DNA of 64,000 bases from Petrimonas mucosa (GTDB taxonomy: Bacteria; Bacteroidota; Bacteroidia; Bacteroidales; Dysgonomonadaceae), in NCBI RefSeq assembly GCF_900095795.1, contig NZ_LT608328.1:3155001-3219000 (forward strand), written 5' to 3'. Shown piece by piece: positions 41,544-50,883 of this stretch. The notes beneath the pieces are model-generated. The model was not told the origin of the DNA and ran no database searches. It saw only the letters and a list, made by a program, of their open reading frames with translations. Every line of letters begins with the position of its first letter. The first letter of the stretch is position 1. The translations under genes were made by a program, and so were the position numbers.

Positions 41544-44492
41544 ATGGCTGAAAGATTAAGTAAAGTAGCTCGGAATTTAAATGTAGGGATCAACACCCTG
41601 GTTGAATTTTTGCACAAGAAAGGAATTACTGTTGAAGCAAATCCGAATACGAAGATTGAGGAGGAACAGTACAATTTGTTGGTTGCCGAATTCAGCAAGG
41701 ACAAGAAGATCAAGAAAGAGGCCATTGAAAATCTCGAAAGGATGCACCGGAAAGATGACAAACGGGAAACGATTGCCATCGAAGGGTACGAGATCATTGA
41801 AAAACCCCGGAAGAAAGTCGAAAAAGAGACCATCAGAACGGAGATCCCCGATAGCCTGAAGCCCAAAATCAACGTTGTTGGAAGCATCGAACTCGATGAG
41901 AACAAAAAAACGAAGAAGGAGGCTGAGGCGTCACCGGAAGAGATTAAAGTTGAAGTCCCCATTGAACCCAAGAGAGAAGAACCTGAAGAGAAGGAGACTC
42001 CCGAGGTGGAAAAGGAGACTCCACAACCGGCAAAGCCAGAAGAGACCGTTGTTGTTCCGCACGACGAGACAGTAGTGGAACCGGAAACTCCTGCCGTTGA
42101 GACCCCGGTGGTACAGGAAGAGGAGAAGAGCGTTGAAGAGCAGGTTGAACTTCCGGCAGCAGAGGAGATCTCGGAACAGGAAACAGCAGCTCCCCAACTG
42201 GAGAAGAGAGGCGATGAGGTATTCCGCATTCACAAGGAACTGAAAGAGCCCAATATCGTGGTTAAGGGTTCCATCGACCTGGAATCGATCAACGACAGGA
42301 CCCGTCCTCCCCGCAAATCGAGGGCTCAGCGAAAAAAAGAACGTCTGGAGCGTGAAAAGGAGCAAAATGCCCGGAAAGCCAAGGAAGAGGCTGTAAAAAG
42401 CCTGAAGAAGGAGTCGATCGAGGAGAAAGAGAAGAAGAAAGGTGTTGTCGATACAGCCGAGGAAGATAGCAAGAAGAAAAAACGCAAACGGATCGACAAA
42501 GGCAAAGTCAACTTAGAGAAGGCTGGAGCACATGGCGAAAACTTCCGTCGTGACAAGAAGGTCCTCCGCAAACCGATAAAAGCGGAAGTAAGCGAAGAGG
42601 ATGTTCAAAAGCAGATCAAGGAGACACTTGCCCGGCTCACCGAAAAGCGTGGAGGAAAGGGTGGTGCAAAATATCGCCGCGAAAAACGGGAAGCGATCTC
42701 GCAGCGTCAACGTGAAGAGATCAAGCAGCAGGAACGCGAAAGCAAGGTATTGCAGCTTACCGAGTTCGTTACAGCCAACGACCTCGCGAACATGATGGAT
42801 GTTCCCGTAACCAGTGTCATCGCCACCTGTATGAACCTGGGTGTCATGGTGGCCATCAACCAACGTCTGGATGCGGAAACCATCAATATTGTCGCCGACG
42901 AGTTCGGCTTCAAGACCAAGTTTGTGAGTGCCGACGTGATCGAGGCGATCACCGAAGAGGAGGATGATCCCAGCGATCTGCAGCCTCGTCCGCCCATTGT
43001 AACTGTCATGGGGCACGTCGACCACGGAAAGACGTCGCTGCTCGACAGTATCCGTAATACCAACGTCATTGAAGGAGAGGCCGGAGGTATCACCCAGCAT
43101 ATCGGTGCCTACAACGTAAAACTGCCCGACGGCAGGAAGATCACCTTCCTCGACACGCCGGGTCACGAAGCATTTACCGCCATGCGTGCCCGAGGCGCCA
43201 AGATGACCGACGTGGCCATCATTATTGTGGCAGCCGACGACAACGTCATGCCCCAGACCATCGAGGCTATAAACCATGCAGGTGCAGCCGGGGTTCCCAT
43301 CGTTTTCGCCATCAACAAGATCGACAAGCCTGGAGCAAACCCTGAGAAGATCAAGGAGCGTCTGGCCGAAATGAATTACCTGGTGGAAGATTGGGGTGGA
43401 AAGTACCAGTCGCAGGAGATCTCAGCCAAGAAGGGGATCGGCATTAACGAGCTGCTCGAGAAAGTACTGCTGGAGGCCGACCTCCTCGACCTGAAGGCCA
43501 ACCCCAACAGGAAGGCATCCGGCTCCATCGTGGAGTCGTCGCTCGACAAGGGGCGGGGTTATGTGGCCACCGTAATGGTACAGAACGGAACCCTCAGGCA
43601 GGGAGATGTGTTGCTGGCCGGAACCTACTACGGGAGGGTGAAGGCGATGTTCAACGAACGCAATCAGAAAATCACCGAAGCAGGACCGTCTGAACCGGCG
43701 CTTGTGCTTGGATTGAACGGTGCACCACAGGCCGGCGACACCTTCAACGTGATGGATAGCGACCAGGAGGCCCGCAACATTGCGGCACGCCGTGAACAGC
43801 TGCAACGCGAACAGTCGCTCCGTACGCAGAAGATGCTTACCCTCGACGATATCGGACGCAGGATAGCCATTGGAAACTTCCAGCAGCTGAACATTATCGT
43901 GAAGGGTGATGTTGACGGCTCGGTTGAAGCTCTCTCCGATTCGCTTATCCGACTGTCGACAGAAGAGATACAGGTGAATGTCATCCACAAGGCTGTGGGT
44001 CAGATCTCTGAATCTGACGTCACCCTCGCCGCAGCGTCAGATGCGGTCATTATCGGCTTCCAGGTCCGTCCCTCGCTGGGCGCAAGACGCGAAGCTGAGA
44101 AACAGGGAGTCGACATCCGGTTGTACTCCATTATCTACGATGCAATCGAAGAGGTGAAAGCCGCCATGGAGGGCATGCTCTCGCCCGAGATCAAGGAAGA
44201 GATCACGGCAAACGTTGAGGTACTCGACGTCTTCAAGATCACCAAGGTTGGTACCGTAGCCGGTTCAATGGTTCGCGACGGTAAAATAAAACGCACCAAC
44301 AAAATTCGTCTAATTCGAAACGGAATTGTTATCTTTACCGGCGAATTGGATTCACTGAAACGTTTCAAGGAAGATGTCAAGGAGGTTACAGCAGGATACG
44401 AGTGCGGTATCAGCATCAAGAACTTCAACGACATCAAGGTAGGAGACATTATCGAATCATACGAGGAGGTTGAAGTGAAGAAAACACTATAA
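41544..44492 (+). CDS. infB: translation initiation factor IF-2
   Basis: 982 residues. An IF2_N domain at the start ([20 protein letters not shown]), then a long charged, low-complexity Glu/Lys/Pro region (about 90-390). A second N-domain ([20 protein letters not shown]) precedes the GTPase domain: G1 GHVDHGKT (490-497), G2 ITQHIGAY, G3 DTPGHEAF and G4 NKID. Domains II-IV follow and complete the factor. It places initiator tRNA on the ribosome. It follows nusA by 57 bp and precedes a 10-bp-stem hairpin. Confidence 0.98.
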   Translation: MAERLSKVARNLNVGINTLVEFLHKKGITVEANPNTKIEEEQYNLLVAEFSKDKKIKKEAIENLERMHRKDDKRETIAIEGYEIIEKPRKKVEKETIRTEIPDSLKPKINVVGSIELDENKKTKKEAEASPEEIKVEVPIEPKREEPEEKETPEVEKETPQPAKPEETVVVPHDETVVEPETPAVETPVVQEEEKSVEEQVELPAAEEISEQETAAPQLEKRGDEVFRIHKELKEPNIVVKGSIDLESINDRTRPPRKSRAQRKKERLEREKEQNARKAKEEAVKSLKKESIEEKEKKKGVVDTAEEDSKKKKRKRIDKGKVNLEKAGAHGENFRRDKKVLRKPIKAEVSEEDVQKQIKETLARLTEKRGGKGGAKYRREKREAISQRQREEIKQQERESKVLQLTEFVTANDLANMMDVPVTSVIATCMNLGVMVAINQRLDAETINIVADEFGFKTKFVSADVIEAITEEEDDPSDLQPRPPIVTVMGHVDHGKTSLLDSIRNTNVIEGEAGGITQHIGAYNVKLPDGRKITFLDTPGHEAFTAMRARGAKMTDVAIIIVAADDNVMPQTIEAINHAGAAGVPIVFAINKIDKPGANPEKIKERLAEMNYLVEDWGGKYQSQEISAKKGIGINELLEKVLLEADLLDLKANPNRKASGSIVESSLDKGRGYVATVMVQNGTLRQGDVLLAGTYYGRVKAMFNERNQKITEAGPSEPALVLGLNGAPQAGDTFNVMDSDQEARNIAARREQLQREQSLRTQKMLTLDDIGRRIAIGNFQQLNIIVKGDVDGSVEALSDSLIRLSTEEIQVNVIHKAVGQISESDVTLAAASDAVIIGFQVRPSLGARREAEKQGVDIRLYSIIYDAIEEVKAAMEGMLSPEIKEEITANVEVLDVFKITKVGTVAGSMVRDGKIKRTNKIRLIRNGIVIFTGELDSLKRFKEDVKEVTAGYECGISIKNFNDIKVGDIIESYEEVEVKKTL

Positions 44493-44540
44493 AATATGAC
44501 ACATAACCAGTTGACATTGTAATTTTAATTCCTTTTACTT

Positions 44541-44571
44541 AGCCGCATCCTGCAGGAAGCGGGATGCGGCT
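44541..44571 (+). terminator. hairpin between infB and the skp-like gene
   Basis: Perfect 10-bp arms AGCCGCATCC (44541-44550) and GGATGCGGCT (44562-44571) with an 11-nt loop. It is not followed by a T-run on either strand, so termination would have to be Rho-assisted or the structure is an RNA-stability element separating rimP-nusA-infB from the next unit. Confidence 0.5.
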
Positions 44572-44655
44572 AAAACACACGGGGAAGAATTACAATTGCC
44601 AACGCGGTTATGTTGTTCTAACCAAAATTATTTACGTCTAAAAAACATGGTTATT

Positions 44656-45177
44656 ATGAACAAGACAACGTTGTTAAGCTTGAGTGTTCTGTTTTTGTTA
44701 CTGAGCTCCACCCTATTTGCTCAGGACCCACAAGTAACTGTTGCTTACGTGAATACAACCGAACTATTGAGTGCTTTTCCTGCCAAGGAGGCGGCTACGC
44801 AACAGCTCATCGCATTGAGCGAAAATTACAAGAAGGAGCTTGAGCTGATGCAGAACGAATATAACAAGAAATATTCAGATTACATCACCTATCAGGGCTC
44901 ACTTGCCGAAAACATAAAGTTGCGCCGCATGCAGGAGCTGACAGAACTGGAGAACAAGATGCAGCAATTTATGCAGCTGGCCCAGCAAGATATCGAACAG
45001 CAGGAAAATGCGCTGCTCGAACCGCTAAAACAGCAAATCTCCGAGGCAATCCATCAGGTAGGCATCGAACAGAATTTCACGGTTATCTATGACCTGGCCA
45101 ACCCGGGAATTGCTTTTGTCAATCCTGTTGCAGTGGATGCCAATCCGCTGGTAAAGGCAAAGTTGGGAATCAACTAA
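44656..45177 (+). CDS. OmpH/Skp-family periplasmic chaperone
   Basis: 173 residues from ATG 44656 (signal MNKTTLLSLSVLFLLLSST, cleavage after LFAQ); a second ATG 9 bp earlier is possible. VAYVNTTELLSAFPAKEAAT starts the family fold, followed by long helices rich in Gln/Glu/Lys (about 60-130) that form the tentacles of Skp. It would hold unfolded outer-membrane proteins in the periplasm. It lies 21 bp before murI in an envelope-gene operon. Confidence 0.93.
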   Translation: MNKTTLLSLSVLFLLLSSTLFAQDPQVTVAYVNTTELLSAFPAKEAATQQLIALSENYKKELELMQNEYNKKYSDYITYQGSLAENIKLRRMQELTELENKMQQFMQLAQQDIEQQENALLEPLKQQISEAIHQVGIEQNFTVIYDLANPGIAFVNPVAVDANPLVKAKLGIN

Positions 45178-45198
45178 ACGCAATATCGTCAGATAGGT

Positions 45199-46056
45199 GT
45201 GACAGGGGATACTGAACAACAACAATCGCCAATCGGAATTTTTGATTCTGGATATGGCGGGCTTACCGTATTGTCAGAGATACGGTCGTTGCTGCCTCAA
45301 TACGATTACATTTACCTGGGCGACAATGCACGGGCACCATACGGAAATCGATCGTTCGATGCGGTTTACCGATTCACGCGCGACGCTGTAACCTGGTTCT
45401 TCGAACAGAACTGCCGCCTGGTCATCCTGGCCTGCAACACGGCGTCGGCTAAAGCGCTGCGCACCATACAGCAGGTAGATCTACCCAAGATCGATCCGTC
45501 GAGAAGGGTACTCGGTGTAATCCGGCCAACGGTAGAGTCTGTCGCCCGATTCACCAAGAACGGGCATGTCGGTCTGTTCGGAACAACCGGAACTGTCATA
45601 TCGGGATCATACGAGATTGAGATTGCAAAGCTTTACCCCCACCTGAAGGTGTCGGCCGAGGCTTGTCCCATGTGGGTTCCGCTGGTGGAAAACAACGAGT
45701 TCGACAAGCCAGGAGCCGACTATTTTATCAAACAGCATATCGACAACCTTCTGAGAAAGGATGACCTGATCGACACCATCATCCTGGGCTGCACCCACTA
45801 TCCTCTCCTGATCGACAAGATAATAGAGTTTCTGCCCAAAGGGAGGGAGATCAGGGTAATCTCGCAAGGGAGACATGTAGCCGAAAGCCTGAAGGATTAT
45901 CTGCATCGACACCCCGAAATTGAGAAGAGGTGCTCAGTGAATGGTACCGTTAACTATTTCACTACCGATCTGCCCGGCAAGTTCGTGGATCTGGCCTCCC
46001 TTTTTCTAAACGAAACAATTGAAGCCGAGAAGATAAACATCGATTACTTATGTTGA
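45199..46056 (+). CDS. murI: glutamate racemase
   Basis: 285 residues with GTG start at 45199 behind AGATAGG. It makes D-glutamate for peptidoglycan with two catalytic cysteines, visible in ILACNTASAKAL and ILGCTHYPLLID. GIFDSGYGGLTVL and YLGDNARAPYGNRS are the substrate-binding blocks. Its 3' end overlaps cvpA by 7 bp. Length is normal. Confidence 0.97.
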   Translation: MTGDTEQQQSPIGIFDSGYGGLTVLSEIRSLLPQYDYIYLGDNARAPYGNRSFDAVYRFTRDAVTWFFEQNCRLVILACNTASAKALRTIQQVDLPKIDPSRRVLGVIRPTVESVARFTKNGHVGLFGTTGTVISGSYEIEIAKLYPHLKVSAEACPMWVPLVENNEFDKPGADYFIKQHIDNLLRKDDLIDTIILGCTHYPLLIDKIIEFLPKGREIRVISQGRHVAESLKDYLHRHPEIEKRCSVNGTVNYFTTDLPGKFVDLASLFLNETIEAEKINIDYLC

Positions 46057-46667
46057 ACTGGTTTGACCTCATCGTGCTGATCTCCCTGCTTGCCGCATTT
46101 GTAGACGGATACCGGAAGGGCTTGATCATGATGCTTGTCGGTTTGGCTACCGTCGTTTTGGCCGCTGTTTTTGCCGGAAGGGTAGCTGTCAACATTAAAC
46201 CCCACCTCGAGGGAGTTGTCGATCTCTCCCCTCAAGCGCTCCACGTACTCTCCTATGCGTTGGCCTTTCTGGCCATAGCAGCAGTGGTATCGCTGGCAGG
46301 TATGGTTATACAGAAACTGTTCGAGTCGGTAAACCTCAATTTCATCAACCGGTTGGCTGGAAGTGTGGTCTCGATCGGGACAACCGCCGTTGTATTGAGT
46401 ATCCTGCTCAACCTGGTGCTGATGCTCGACGTCAACGAGAGACTGATTAAACCACAAATAAAGAGAGAGTCCTTTTTCTACGACAGGATTCGTGTTGTTG
46501 TCCCCGCCATCGTGCCATATCTCGACAAGGAGATATGGGAGGAGTATGTGCCGGAAAAGTACCGGAAACAGGTCGGCGAAGCTGGCAATGGCTCCGACAA
46601 CCAGCAGGATGGTCAACCCATCGATTCCGACTTCCAGAAGAGATATTTCGCAACCGATTCGATTTAA
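46050..46667 (+). CDS. cvpA: CvpA family membrane protein
   Basis: 205 residues with four predicted membrane helices in the first 135 residues (NWFDLIVLISLLAAFVDGYR, GLIMMLVGLATVVLAAVFAG, VLSYALAFLAIAAVVSLAGM, VSIGTTAVVLSILLNLVLML), then a hydrophilic tail. It is named after colicin V production; the molecular role is unclear but linked to envelope homeostasis. It overlaps murI and is followed 12 bp later by psd. Confidence 0.9.
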   Translation: MLNWFDLIVLISLLAAFVDGYRKGLIMMLVGLATVVLAAVFAGRVAVNIKPHLEGVVDLSPQALHVLSYALAFLAIAAVVSLAGMVIQKLFESVNLNFINRLAGSVVSIGTTAVVLSILLNLVLMLDVNERLIKPQIKRESFFYDRIRVVVPAIVPYLDKEIWEEYVPEKYRKQVGEAGNGSDNQQDGQPIDSDFQKRYFATDSI

Positions 46668-46679
46668 ATTATTTACATC

Positions 46680-47372
46680 ATGCTTATTCACAAAGAAGGA
46701 AGGAAGACACTACTCTTAACGACGATTATTCTGGTATTGCTAAACGGATTGATGTTCCGGTTTTTCCCCGAGAGCCTGGTTACATTTATTCTCCTGTTTG
46801 TTTCGGTAGTTGTCTATGCATTGATGTTGAATTTCTTTAAGAAGCCAAGTCGTGTTTACGAAGGAGACCTGCTCGGTTATGTCAATGCTCCTGCCGACGG
46901 TAAGATAGTGGTGATTGAAAAGACTTTCGAAAAGGATTTCTTCAACGAGGAGCGAATACAGATATCGATCTTCATGTCGTTCTTCAACGCCCACTCAAAC
47001 TGGATACCTGTCACCGGAAAAGTTGTACACTATTCACACCAGGAGGGTAATTTCCATGCGGCATTCCTCCCCAAATCGAGCCACGAGAACGAACGAAGCA
47101 ATATCATCATCGAAACACCCGATGGACATCGGGTGCTCACCCGGCAGATAGCCGGAGCCGTAGCTCGCCGGATCGTAACCTATGTCAGGGAGGGAGAGTT
47201 TTACCACATCGGCGACCGCCTCGGGTTCATCAAGCTGGGTTCCCGCATGGATCTCTTTCTGCCTCTCGACAGTGAGATCCTGGTCCAGATTGGCGATGAG
47301 GTCCGTGCCAACGAATCGTTGCTGGCACGACTGCCACAAAGAGAAGAGAGTCATGAAAAAAGAGATTCCTAA
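46680..47372 (+). CDS. psd: phosphatidylserine decarboxylase
   Basis: 230 residues; makes phosphatidylethanolamine from phosphatidylserine. Two N-terminal membrane helices (about 9-48). The catalytic core has APADGKIVVIE, SIFMSFFNAHSNWIPVTG and SSHENERSNIIIETPDG. KLGSRMDLFLP near residue 190 is the self-cleavage site, where the Gly-Ser bond breaks and Ser becomes the pyruvoyl group. It belongs to the short PSD type that lacks the LGST form. Its end overlaps pssA by 20 bp, so substrate-making and substrate-using enzymes are co-translated. Confidence 0.95.
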   Translation: MLIHKEGRKTLLLTTIILVLLNGLMFRFFPESLVTFILLFVSVVVYALMLNFFKKPSRVYEGDLLGYVNAPADGKIVVIEKTFEKDFFNEERIQISIFMSFFNAHSNWIPVTGKVVHYSHQEGNFHAAFLPKSSHENERSNIIIETPDGHRVLTRQIAGAVARRIVTYVREGEFYHIGDRLGFIKLGSRMDLFLPLDSEILVQIGDEVRANESLLARLPQREESHEKRDS

Positions 47373-48066
47373 TATCCTCACACTCCTCAACCTGTTCTCC
47401 GGGTGCATAGCCATTACCATGGCGTTCCGGGGAGATTTTACCGCAGTCGTCATCTGGGTTGCCGTTGCGGCACTCTTCGACTTCTTCGACGGATTGGCCG
47501 CCCGATCACTGGGTGTTGCCTCGAAGATGGGGGTGGAGCTCGACTCGCTGGCCGATCTGGTCAGTTTTGGTCTTGCCCCTGCTACTGCCGTCTTCAAACT
47601 TTTGCAGGACCACACGCTTCTACCCGATCTCCTCTCGCGGTTTGAGCCCGTTATACCCTATCTCGCTTTCCTGATCCCGCTCTTCTCGGCATACAGGCTG
47701 GCCAAGTTCAATATCGACGACCGCCAGACCACCTCCTTTCTCGGTCTGCCCACACCGGCAAACGGGCTCTTTTGGGTAAGCTATGTCTGCGGTACCTGTC
47801 TCGCTGCCGGCACCAACGGGTTCTATCTCTACCTGACGGCGGGATTGATTCTGGTACTTTCGCTGCTGATGATCTCCGAAATTCCCATGTTCTCCCTGAA
47901 GATAAAGAGCATGAAGATCAAGGGAAACGAAAGGCAACTGCTACTTATCGTCATAATGACCGGCTGTGTGGTGTTTTGGGGAATCAAGGGAGTTGCCTGG
48001 GGTATCCTGGCCTACATTGTCATCTCACTCTTCTCGATGAGAAAAGGAGAGAATCTTTACAAATAG
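47353..48066 (+). CDS. pssA: CDP-diacylglycerol-serine O-phosphatidyltransferase
   Basis: 237 residues from ATG 47353 (MKKEIPNILTLLNLFSGCIA). The CDP-alcohol phosphotransferase signature D-x2-DG-x2-AR-x8-G-x3-D is present: FDFFDGLAARSLGVASKMGVELDSLAD read in parts. Seven or so membrane helices. It makes phosphatidylserine, the substrate of psd, whose gene overlaps it upstream. Confidence 0.96.
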   Translation: MKKEIPNILTLLNLFSGCIAITMAFRGDFTAVVIWVAVAALFDFFDGLAARSLGVASKMGVELDSLADLVSFGLAPATAVFKLLQDHTLLPDLLSRFEPVIPYLAFLIPLFSAYRLAKFNIDDRQTTSFLGLPTPANGLFWVSYVCGTCLAAGTNGFYLYLTAGLILVLSLLMISEIPMFSLKIKSMKIKGNERQLLLIVIMTGCVVFWGIKGVAWGILAYIVISLFSMRKGENLYK

Positions 48067-48093
48067 TATATTTTGAAACAACAGAATAAAAAA

Positions 48094-48345
48094 ATGGGTT
48101 TTCTGATAAAAGTCTTACTGATCTTTTCAATAATCTACATGATATTCAACTTCCTGGGTCGTGCAATCTTTGGAACCAGACGAAAACCCCGGAACAACCC
48201 CTACAGCCGGTACCGGAACCAACCGAAGAGCGAACCGGAAAGACAGGAGGAGCGCATTCTCGATTATCAGAAACGTAGTTTCGAAACAGCAGAGGCCATC
48301 GACGTCGATTTCGAGGAGATAAAGGAAAACGATACTCAAAAATAG
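48094..48345 (+). CDS. DUF4834 family small membrane protein
   Basis: 83 residues from ATG 48094 (MGFLIKVLLIFSIIYMIFNF), a single N-terminal transmembrane helix followed by a basic, Pro/Arg-rich and then acidic tail (SFETAEAIDVDFEEIKEND). A TTG at 48073 could add seven residues. The pattern matches the Bacteroidetes DUF4834 proteins that follow pssA; function unknown. It closes the skp-to-pssA operon just before an inverted repeat. Confidence 0.8.
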   Translation: MGFLIKVLLIFSIIYMIFNFLGRAIFGTRRKPRNNPYSRYRNQPKSEPERQEERILDYQKRSFETAEAIDVDFEEIKENDTQK

Positions 48346-48488
48346 GTTCTTGTGCACCAGAGCTGGATATGATAAAGCTCTTCTGCGGGAACAGATTCAG
48401 CGAGCTATTCTCTCATTTATCCCTTTTGGCAAGCAGGCGGGAAATGGGTCGCAAAAGCGGCCTGGATCGAGAGCTGGTGCACAAGAAC
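48346..48488. repeat. long-range inverted repeat between convergent genes
   Basis: GTTCTTGTGCACCAG (48346-48360) returns as its exact reverse complement at 48474-48488, 15 of 15, enclosing 113 bp. The left arm begins at the DUF4834 stop codon and the right arm ends 9 bp before the esterase stop. The interior has no T-tract; it encodes a 42-codon frame. It could be a small mobile cassette, a transcript-end structure or a miniature element. Confidence 0.6.
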
Positions 48489-48497
48489 TGGAAATAA
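48369..48497 (+). CDS. possible 42-residue small protein inside the inverted repeat
   Basis: ATG 48369 opens MIKLFCGNRFSELFSHLSLL and ends RELVHKNWK before TAA (48495-48497), abutting the esterase stop codon. It is basic and unlike any family I recognise. There is no obvious ribosome-binding site. The frame's coincidence with the inverted repeat makes it worth noting, but a chance frame of this length is common. Confidence 0.2.
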   Translation: MIKLFCGNRFSELFSHLSLLASRREMGRKSGLDRELVHKNWK

Positions 48498-49802
48498 CTA
48501 TCTCCCCAACAACTTCAAGGCGAATGTGGTGGCTTTACTCCACTGTTCGGGATATGTCCAGTGCCCCGTCTCCTCTGCCAGATAAAGCGTTTTCGGAGCC
48601 GTGATCACGTTATATGCCGAGTAGGTGGAGGTAGGTGGACAGGTTACGTCGTTGAAACCCCACGAATAGAAACCGGGCACCTTCAGGTGGCGGGCAAAAT
48701 TGACCACATCGTAATATTTGCTGGTCTCGATCTTCCTGGGTAAATTGTTGAATGCCAGGTTTGCTTCGTTGAAGAGATGCGGCCATCCACCGGCACGGTT
48801 ATGGAGATAGCCTGTCAGATCGGCCAGGGCCGGATAGAAGGCCACCAACCCTTTTATCCTGCTGTCCAATGCAGCGGTAACGATCGAGAGGGCACCACCC
48901 TGGCTGCCACCCATCACAACAATATTGCTGCCATCGAACTCCGGCAGGCTGAAGATAAAATCAACCGCACGGAGACAGCCCAGATATACCCGCTTGTAGT
49001 AGTAGCGGTCGCGGTCGTCCAGGTTGAAATTCTGATATCCGTCTAGCGCGGCAGCCCGGATATTTTCGTATACCGATGCATCCATGATTACCGGGATCCC
49101 GTGAATGCCTATCTCAAGCGTGATCACTCCCCTTTCAGCATTTGCAATATCACCGTTATAGGGCCTGACACCTGCTCCGGGGACACGCAATATTGCCGGA
49201 TATTTACCTTCACCCTTCGGCACAGAGAGAATACCGTACAGGCGGCTGCCGATCTTGTAGTTCTGGATGCCGACCTCGTAGACATTCACCTTTTCCGTAC
49301 AGCGTTCGGGCAATAACCTCATCTTGGCATCCATCGGAATCTTTGCATTGGCAGCTTTCGCGTTTTCCCAGAACTGCATGAAATCCCCCGGCTCGTTGGT
49401 TGTAGGACGGATCGACTCCGGATCGAAAGCTGCAGTTGCCAGCCCCACATACTCTTTTCCTTCATATATGGCCACCACCTTGCAACGCAAGAAGCCCGGC
49501 TCTTTCAGGGTGCCACCGTCGATGACGGCCGTTCCGTTCTTCAATACCAGGTTCCCTCTGGTTACGGGAGGCATCATCTCCGGACCCGCTTCGTACCGTA
49601 CGGAGATATGCTGTACCGGGATGTTGTTTTTGGTTACCGACAGGTTGAATTTCACTTTCTCGCCAGCTTTATAGATCCAATCACCCCTATCCGGAGCAAC
49701 ATTCACCTCAATCAGTGTCTGAGCCGGCTGGGCAAAAAGAGTTGAAACTAGAAGGACGGTAAAAACCGCCGATAACAGAAGTTGTTTTGAGTGCTTTTTC
49801 AT
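48498..49802 (-). CDS. secreted acetylxylan-esterase-like (CE7/AXE1) hydrolase
   Basis: 434 residues from ATG 49802 (signal MKKHSKQLLLSAVFTVLLVS, ending LFAQ); the open frame extends upstream but without export character. A beta-sandwich-like N-terminal domain (about 30-125) precedes an alpha/beta-hydrolase of the acetyl esterase/cephalosporin deacetylase type. The triad is visible: Ser300 in VMGGSQGGAL, Asp385 in WGFNDVTCPP, His414 in EETGHWTYPEQ. It would remove acetyl groups from plant-type or other polysaccharides. It stands alone, divergent from the type IX secretion operon. Confidence 0.9.
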   Translation of the reverse strand: MKKHSKQLLLSAVFTVLLVSTLFAQPAQTLIEVNVAPDRGDWIYKAGEKVKFNLSVTKNNIPVQHISVRYEAGPEMMPPVTRGNLVLKNGTAVIDGGTLKEPGFLRCKVVAIYEGKEYVGLATAAFDPESIRPTTNEPGDFMQFWENAKAANAKIPMDAKMRLLPERCTEKVNVYEVGIQNYKIGSRLYGILSVPKGEGKYPAILRVPGAGVRPYNGDIANAERGVITLEIGIHGIPVIMDASVYENIRAAALDGYQNFNLDDRDRYYYKRVYLGCLRAVDFIFSLPEFDGSNIVVMGGSQGGALSIVTAALDSRIKGLVAFYPALADLTGYLHNRAGGWPHLFNEANLAFNNLPRKIETSKYYDVVNFARHLKVPGFYSWGFNDVTCPPTSTYSAYNVITAPKTLYLAEETGHWTYPEQWSKATTFALKLLGR

Positions 49803-49880
49803 ATAATCATTTTTTACTGGTGTTGCGGTTAATCTTTCAGAGAGCGGTACCTGACGTTCCGACCTGCCGCTTTGCAAAAA

Positions 49881-49888
49881 CAAAAATA
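49881..49888 (-). promoter_or_regulatory. -7 promoter element of the esterase gene
   Basis: CAAAAATA on + reads TATTTTTG on -, 78 bp upstream of the esterase ATG. TTG at 49914-49912 is a possible -33 box with a long 23-bp spacer. Confidence 0.4.
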
Positions 49889-49944
49889 GTAAAATTGAAT
49901 GAGTAAAGATACAATTTTTCACTCCGTATTCCGTTATAACCGTA

Positions 49945-50835
49945 ATGGGAAGAGTCAGCACAGCTATATTGATCCTGATCTTGCTTTTCCGCGCGGTTCA
50001 GTTGCAGGCGCAATGGGATATTCCCTTCAGCCAGTTCTGGACAGCCAGTGGATATTTTAACCCTTCGTTTGCTGGAGAGAGCGGAAAAATCCAGGTTACA
50101 GCCCTATATCTCCACCATCTGGCAAAAATTGAGGATCCACCCCGGCACCTCATGCTTTCTGCAGATATGCCGGTAGAATTCTGGGGAGCGAGACACGGCA
50201 TAGGTCTGCAAACAGTCTCAACCATAATCGGAGGCAAGCAACAAAGGAGGCTCTTCGCCGCCCAATATGCATTGAACCGGAGAGCCGGAAAAGGGATACT
50301 TGGAGTTGGCCTCCAAATGGGAGCATTGGAGATGGAGGGCAGGAGCGTAGACCTGAATGCCGGATTTTCATGGAGATCGGGGAAGATCCGCTTCGGCGGG
50401 GCAGTGATGCATCTCAATCGGCCATCACTACTCCCACCCAACAGTGAGTTGGGGGTCGACTCCATCCATGCCAAGATTCCCGTCTCCTATAATTTTATGG
50501 CCGAATACAATATCAGCCTCTTTCATCCGTTATTTGAGATAAGGCCGGCGGTTCTCCTGCTGACGGACAATGCATCCACCCGGTTGCATTCGGCCGTGCG
50601 GATGGTGTTCGATCAAAAAATCTCGGCAGGAGTATCGCGAAACGGCAGGGAGGAGTACGCTCTTTTCGCCGGGACCATCATCGGTCACCTCCAACTGGGG
50701 TATGCTTACAGGCTATACCGGTACGGACCGGAAAAAGAGAGTGGGGGCAGCCACGAAGTGAGCTGCAGATACCTGCTCCCCGCAAATCTGTTCAAAAGGG
50801 AACCGATGCCCTACAAGAGTATCCGCCTCCTGTAA
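49945..50835 (+). CDS. porP: type IX secretion system outer membrane protein PorP/SprF
   Basis: 296 residues, signal peptide to about 23 (FRAVQLQAQ), then the family opening WDIPFSQFWTASGYFNPSFAG and a predicted beta-barrel (MLSADMPVEFWGARHGIGLQT, KGILGVGLQMGALEM, FSWRSGKIRFGGAVMHL). PorP/SprF proteins are outer-membrane parts of the type IX machine or anchors for its secreted adhesins. It is the first gene of porP-gldK-gldL-gldM-gldN, the order known from Porphyromonas gingivalis porPKLMN. Confidence 0.92.
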   Translation: MGRVSTAILILILLFRAVQLQAQWDIPFSQFWTASGYFNPSFAGESGKIQVTALYLHHLAKIEDPPRHLMLSADMPVEFWGARHGIGLQTVSTIIGGKQQRRLFAAQYALNRRAGKGILGVGLQMGALEMEGRSVDLNAGFSWRSGKIRFGGAVMHLNRPSLLPPNSELGVDSIHAKIPVSYNFMAEYNISLFHPLFEIRPAVLLLTDNASTRLHSAVRMVFDQKISAGVSRNGREEYALFAGTIIGHLQLGYAYRLYRYGPEKESGGSHEVSCRYLLPANLFKREPMPYKSIRLL

Positions 50836-50883
50836 CATCGTCCTTTTCGCATCTGACAACTGACTTTCAAGTTCTTATACTGT

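Noticed and set aside
41540-42571. Long antisense frames rich in Ser/Phe opposite infB
   Set aside because: They mirror the Glu/Lys-rich low-complexity segment of IF-2 and are not genes.
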